Shown here in pieces: positions 59,833 to 64,000 of a stretch of 64,000 nt of DNA. Under the pieces are notes generated by a model, which worked only from the letters and a program-made list of their open reading frames with translations, did no database searches and was not told where the DNA came from. Made by a program: the position numbers and the translations under genes. The DNA comes from Liquidambar formosana (taxonomy: Eukaryota; Streptophyta; Magnoliopsida; Saxifragales; Altingiaceae). The DNA is taken from contig CM077826.1 of assembly GCA_039720395.1 (NCBI GenBank), positions 15,929,962 through 15,993,961 on the forward strand. Reading direction: 5' to 3'. Numbering within the stretch: the stretch's first letter is position 1; each line of letters opens with the position of its first letter.

Positions 59833-60321
59833 TTAGATATTATATATCATTCTTCTCATTCTAGGCCATGAGCAAATAGGAGATTTACCTTGTAGAGTTC
59901 TTGAAAGTTGCAATTGATCCCACCACTTTGCAGCACAAAATCTAAGCTTGAACATTGTAGCTTTCACCTTTTCCTCGTCCGAAATCTCCACAAAATCGAA
60001 AAATATCTCCAAATCAAATAACCAATAATAGTTTTCGTTCATAAATCCATTGAAATCAGGAATATCTCTAAATTCCATAAATTTCTGACGATTAGGAACG
60101 TGTCTACCAATGGGACGACCGCGAGCCCTTTTGTCAGCGTAAACCCTATAGTCTTCACGTAACCTATTAGTCTTTATCGGTAACCTAGCGAGTCCTGTGT
60201 GTACATCATGCAGTGCTCGCTGGGTGTTGCGTTGAATTCTTGAAATTTTGGCTCTGGTAAGAGCCTCTTCTCTACGTTCGTCGTCATAGAAGGAGTTGCC
60301 ACCGTAGCGTACATTTGCCAT
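59833..60321 (-). CDS. Gag-like protein of the LTR element
   Basis: 162 residues from an ATG 16 nt after the primer-binding site. The C-terminal half has the retrotransposon gag pattern FRDIPDFNGFMNENYYWLFD, then a VKATMFKLRFCAAKWWDQLQ block, then QGKSPICSWPRMRRM, as in Ty3/gypsy gag. The N-terminal half is Arg-rich. There is no zinc knuckle, and the frame stops soon after the capsid-like part, so the protein is shorter than a full gag. Confidence 0.8.
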   Translation of the reverse strand: MANVRYGGNSFYDDERREEALTRAKISRIQRNTQRALHDVHTGLARLPIKTNRLREDYRVYADKRARGRPIGRHVPNRQKFMEFRDIPDFNGFMNENYYWLFDLEIFFDFVEISDEEKVKATMFKLRFCAAKWWDQLQLSRTLQGKSPICSWPRMRRMIYNI

Positions 60322-61813
60322 TTGACCAGGATGAAGCCTGCTCTGATACCAACTGACGTACTGGAAAACGTATGAAAGAAAAAGGGCACCGCCTTCTTCT
60401 TAGATAATACTCGAATCCACGAGCAAAGAAAAAAACAAGTCGAATCCACGAGTAAAGAGAAATAAATCTCAGCAAAGAAATTCTTTATTAATCAAAACAT
60501 AACCTTACAATGAAAAGAAACAGCCTTTATATAGGCTGTAAAGCCTAATTCGACTAGAATTATAACTCAAAAGTCCTAAACTTAATAAATAACCTAATTC
60601 AATTAGAACTATAAACTTAAGAAAGAAATAACTAAAATAAGGAAAAATACTAAATATTCCAAAAATAAAACTGCTCCCAACCATAGGTACGGTTTGCTTG
60701 ACCGTTGGTATGGTTATACGCAGAAAGCTATTTTGGCTTCTGATTGGTTTTAACTTCTGTCCTACATCATGTTTCCAGCAATATTCTAATGCATTCCTTC
60801 TAAATGTTGCAATATGTGACTTCTAAGAAAGGTAATTGGGGTTTGGGCAATTTCACTCTGTGGCTATATTTGCTTTCAGGGTGGGAACCAAACACAGAAG
60901 TCTTATGGCTGCAGTGCTGAAATTGACCAAGCATTTTATAATTCTGGGAAGTAGGTTTGACGAAGGATTCTTAGAAATTGCTCTATTAATTTTTTTACTG
61001 AGTTAAAAGCAGGAGACTGCAGTTTCAATTGTTGGCAGTGGGTTTAGTTTTTTTATCCCCTTCGACATTTAGTCAGTTTTGTTTGACCTGTTTTTGCAGT
61101 AACATTTTTAATCATGTTTGTGCACCTGGTGTTCATTCAATGGCTTTGATTCATCACGGGACCGCAAGTTTTATACAGGAGTAAAATGGAGCAATATTGC
61201 AGATCATTGATTAAGTTGATAAACTTATCGTGCATTGGAAAAGTCAGAATCTGAAGAGCAGGATTATCTGCTTTGGCGACTTATTTTTTCATCACTTTGT
61301 GTTTAGTCAATGTTAATCCCCCTTGTAAGATAAGTACTGATTATGCTTTGTTTGCGTTATTGCAGCTCTGTGGCATTTCAGATAGTTCCAATGCTGTACA
61401 AGCAACACGAGGATGGAGTGTATACTTCTGCATAGAAAGGCAATTGTAGGACTCAAGCAGCATTATATATTGATGGATCAAATACTCCTCTAAATAGCAC
61501 TGGAATGCCTTTTCGAACAAAAATATGTACCAATTCCAATTCTGAGCAATGTGCAACAGTTACAAATGGACAAGGATCCACTTTCTCACCATACCATGGT
61601 GGTCTTCATGCCCTTTGTTTTGTATAGTGATTACTCTAGTTTGTGTTTCATGTGAAAGAAGATTATATACGGCATTGGCTTAATTGCCAAAATAAATAAA
61701 AATAAAATTATTCCATGTTATATCTGTTCCATATTTAGTTGTATGACTTGATTTATATGCTTAACATATGTATTTCGTTTGTTTGTCATTGAAGGCTTGT
61801 CGTAGTCATTCTT

Positions 61814-62317
61814 TGATGCAGATTGCATCGGCATACGCACTATGAGCTGTTGGACGTCTTGCTGCTGAATTAGGATTCTAGTTTATTTAGATATTTTAGG
61901 AGTCTTTATTATTATTATTTAATTATTGCTTTTAATTTAATTTGTTTCCTAGGTAGTTTGATATTTTCTTGTTCTAGTAGAATTAGGTTTTTCTTCTTAC
62001 TTGTTCTAATAGAATTAGGTTTTCTTGTTCTAATAGAATTAAGTTGTCTTGTTCTAGTAGAACTAGGCTTTTCTTATTAGTTCTCTATATAAAGGGATGT
62101 AAGCCTTATGGCAAATAGTTTTTAAGTTGATTATTTTATGAGATTAATAATATTGAGAGAGAGAGTTCCCATTTATTTTCCTACTTTCGTGTTCATTAGA
62201 GAATATTGATTGTGATTGCCTACTATTTGACATTGTTCTTGCGACAATCAACAGATTGGTGGAAGCTTATTTGTGTTTTGGTGAGCTAGTCTCGACCGCG
62301 TAATTTCCGCTGCATCA
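61814..62317. mobile_element. 504-bp solo LTR, private to U3
   Basis: Ends TGATGCAG and CTGCATCA are perfect 8-bp inverted repeats with TG...CA, and TTCTT flanks both sides (61809-61813 and 62318-62322). U1 and U2 show the uninterrupted site. It contains a TATA-like CTATATAAAGGG at about 62084-62095 and a short repeated TTGTTCTARTAGAATTA motif. There is no internal region, so it is a solo LTR left by LTR-LTR recombination. Confidence 0.88.
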
Positions 62318-63024
62318 TTCTTAAAAGGTTGATGTGAGTAAGGCCTATGGTAGGCTGAACTAGCATTTACGAAATAACCCAGCACACCTGCAGCACCATC
62401 AAAATTATTCAACGCAACTAAAATAAGTGCGATAATTTGCACAAAACATATGTGGTGTATGGACAACCGAGAAGAGAGAGAGAATTTGGGAGAGCATGAA
62501 GGGTGAGGAAGAGTTTGAAATGTCGTTTTATGAGATCACTTTTGCAACATCTCTCTATCATCTTCACCATCAAGTTTTCACTCTAGTGTTTTGACTCCTG
62601 TGTAGAGTTTGTCTGCAAACATGAGTACTCTCCTAACTTCAAATTCTGTGTTGAGTCTTGCTATTCTGAGGATATATCACCGTGTCGAACTCCATTAAGG
62701 AGAGTATATATCAAACACTGGGCATCCATCATTCGAAAAGACTGTTAATATTAAGCAATTTCAGATTGACCCAGATGGGTTTTGGGCCACTTTTTCGACC
62801 CTCACGTCCTGGCCGATCCTCCTCCGTTTCCATCTCTTTCTTTCTTTTTCTTTTCCTTTTTTCTTTTTTTCTCTCCTCCCTTCTCTGGCATCTCGCTTGC
62901 AATTTTTTCTCCATTAACTTGTGACGGTAATCTAGTCCAACAAGTGTTTATAATTTCAAAAAAACAGTGGAAACATCAAAAGGTACTTTGATAATTTCTT
63001 GAGTTGGAGAAGAAGAATTCCTAC

Positions 63025-63531
63025 CTCAACTTTGATACCTAAAGTTTGATAGTACGGATCTGTGTCATATTCAAAACAAAGCTTTCTAACATCCCACTGC
63101 AAGAATCCCACGAGGGAGAGAGAAGAAGAAGAAGAAGAAGAAGAAGAAGAGAAACAAAATGAGAACCATACACATAAATTGAAATATATATATGTAGGGA
63201 GAGAGAGAAAGAGATCGAGAGGCTAACCTCCTTTAAGCAGCGGAAGTAAAACCTCGCCAGGTTCCCCCTTCAACACCAACAAACGCGACCCAAGCTTCTG
63301 CAGACTCAAATCAAGGTCCACGAGGCTCTCGAGCAGGAATCGGATCCTGTTCAAGCCTGCACGGGCCGAACCGGGAGAGAACGCTGTGGGGTCCGGCTCC
63401 ATGAAATGCAGGTCGATCACGAAAACAGGGTAGAGACGGCTCGAGTCTTTGGCTGCGTGTTCAAAGGCTGGGTTGTCGTGGATCCGAAGACCCTTTCGGA
63501 ACCACATCAGGGAACCTGAACCTGATGCCAT
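63025..63531 (-). pseudogene. (6-4) photolyase 5' fragment, U4 (exons 1-2 seen)
   Basis: Exon 2 (63096-63025, 72 bp) is intact. Exon 1 (63531-63228, 304 bp) has one Gly-Ser repeat fewer than U1 and the same extra G as U2 (63242-63243), which shifts the frame to LLPLLKGG at the exon end. Exons 3-14 are absent because the sequence left of 62987 is U3 tail. The in-frame upstream extension (ATG at 63630) is kept. Confidence 0.9.
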
Positions 63532-63639
63532 TGACGGGTCTGGAGATGAGTGGTGGTAGTGGTGCTGGTTAGAGAGGAGAGAGAAAGGAAGGAAGCAATG
63601 AGCTAAGGAGAGAGAAAGTGGAAATCGCATGAGAGTAGG

Positions 63640-63752
63640 TGTTAGCCCGTGGGTAGCAGGCTAGGCCACGGCTTGGCGGGTTGGCTAGGCCACGGATGGC
63701 TTTGTGGGATTCATAAAATTATGTTATATATTTTATGAATGTTTAAGTATGT
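63640..63752. other. Short GC-rich then AT-rich insertion in the U4 photolyase leader
   Basis: About 113 bp replaces a short purine-rich segment present in U1-U3. It contains two copies of GGCTAGGCCACGG and then an AT-rich end. It lies between the upstream ATG and the TATA-like box, so it would lengthen or disrupt the leader. No ends or target duplication could be assigned. Confidence 0.5.
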
Positions 63753-64000
63753 TTGTGTGTGTTTCCCGCCATAAATAGGTACTAGAGTGAAAATGAAAGG
63801 CGGTAATTTAACGTGCGCCAAGCAAAGTAGGGCAAGAGGGTTGTTTGGTTTTTAGACGTGGCAGATTGCACTGTGCACAAGTGGCGTAGGATAGAGTTCG
63901 TTGTAAGTGGTAAGGAATGGAAATGGTTCACAAGACGCCACACCTCGTCTTTGGAAAAGGAGAGCAACCTGTGTACAACGATGTAGGCTTTTTAATGGGC

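Larger units (their letters stand above)
58509..60769 (-). mobile_element. Non-autonomous LTR retrotransposon with gag and no pol (TR-GAG type)
   Basis: Two 416-bp LTRs (58509-58924 and 60354-60769) with TG...CA ends. Target duplication TGTTT at 58504-58508 and 60770-60774, with the empty site seen in U1 and U2. On the minus strand a primer-binding site TGGTATCAGAGCAGG (60351-60337) lies 2 nt after the 5' LTR and matches the initiator Met tRNA type; a polypurine tract AGGGGAGGGGAGAC abuts the 3' LTR. About 20 differences between LTRs by eye (near 5%). The 1.4-kb interior encodes a gag-like protein and an acidic protein but no protease, reverse transcriptase, RNase H or integrase. Known plant TR-GAG elements have this layout. 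Confidence 0.92.
34570..62986. repeat. Tandem unit U3 (28.4 kb, expanded by insertions)
   Basis: Same order as U1 and U2. Removing the LINE, the 14.85-kb element, the Tourist-like MITE, the gag-bearing LTR element and the solo LTR leaves a unit of about 9.3 kb. Deletions in the tail LINE fragment and the Agenet leader intron account for it being shorter than U1. All insertion ends can be placed because U1 and U2 show the empty sites. Confidence 0.88.
56320..62986 (+). other. Unit tail region in U3, split by three later insertions
   Basis: Continuation of the U3 tail after the 14.85-kb element. The exon-like blocks persist: near 57593 a frame starting GAHGIGFGLAMSLGANLDC is open to the donor, and near 60882 the GGNQTQKSYGCSAEIDQAF block is broken. 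Near 56715 this copy has an extra A that extends the frame SVWTMWQHPYLTDSLQKHL further than in U1 or U2. The LINE fragment is reduced to 58145-58275. Confidence 0.4.
62987..64000. repeat. Tandem unit U4 (starts here, continues past the window)
   Basis: Begins at the same photolyase intron 2 junction as U2 and U3 and contains exon 2, exon 1 and promoter sequence up to the right edge. Confidence 0.9.

Overview
This is a stretch of a plant nuclear genome, most likely an angiosperm tree or shrub. The evidence is intron-rich genes with GT/AG splice sites, a mitochondrial-presequence COX5b gene, a plant-type (6-4) photolyase, a plant Agenet/ENT gene family, and many plant transposons (L1-type LINEs, a tRNA-derived SINE, LTR elements, Stowaway, Tourist, hAT-like and Mutator-like elements). 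I cannot name the species. Everything was read by eye: exon models were checked by frame and length arithmetic, and similarity counts are hand counts.

Layout. Positions 1-5187 hold the 5' half of a minus-strand cytochrome c oxidase subunit 5b gene; its 3' exons lie left of the window, and the intron after exon 3 carries a decayed LINE and a hAT-like element. Positions 8308-13987 hold a complete 14-exon minus-strand (6-4) photolyase gene (UVR3-like), intact except for one extra base in exon 1. From 13411 to the right edge the window is a tandem array of a roughly 10-kb unit (U1 13411-23781, U2 23782-34569, U3 34570-62986, U4 62987 onward). Each unit starts inside photolyase intron 2. It carries photolyase exon 2, exon 1 and promoter (minus strand), then an AT-rich MITE-bearing spacer, then an Agenet/ENT gene (plus strand), then an unrecognised 4-kb tail.

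Gene state. U1-U3 each have an Agenet/ENT copy, but only the U2 copy (28222-29886) has an unbroken frame; the U1 and U3 copies each carry a different 1-bp frameshift. The photolyase pieces in U2, U3 and U4 are promoter-exon1-exon2 fragments, each damaged. Relationships among copies change along the unit, which points to exchange or conversion between copies.

Mobile elements. U3 has grown to about 28 kb through insertions absent from its sisters: an ORF1-only LINE (35151-36449), a 14.85-kb TG...CA element with a 5-bp target duplication (41472-56319) containing nested repeats, a Tourist-like MITE (57082-57283), a 2.26-kb non-autonomous LTR element with gag but no pol (58509-60769), and a 504-bp solo LTR (61814-62317). 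U1 has a private SINE; U2 has a private 1,080-bp GGG...CCC element with an 8-bp target duplication. Because the empty sites are present in sister units, the ends and target duplications of most of these can be read directly.
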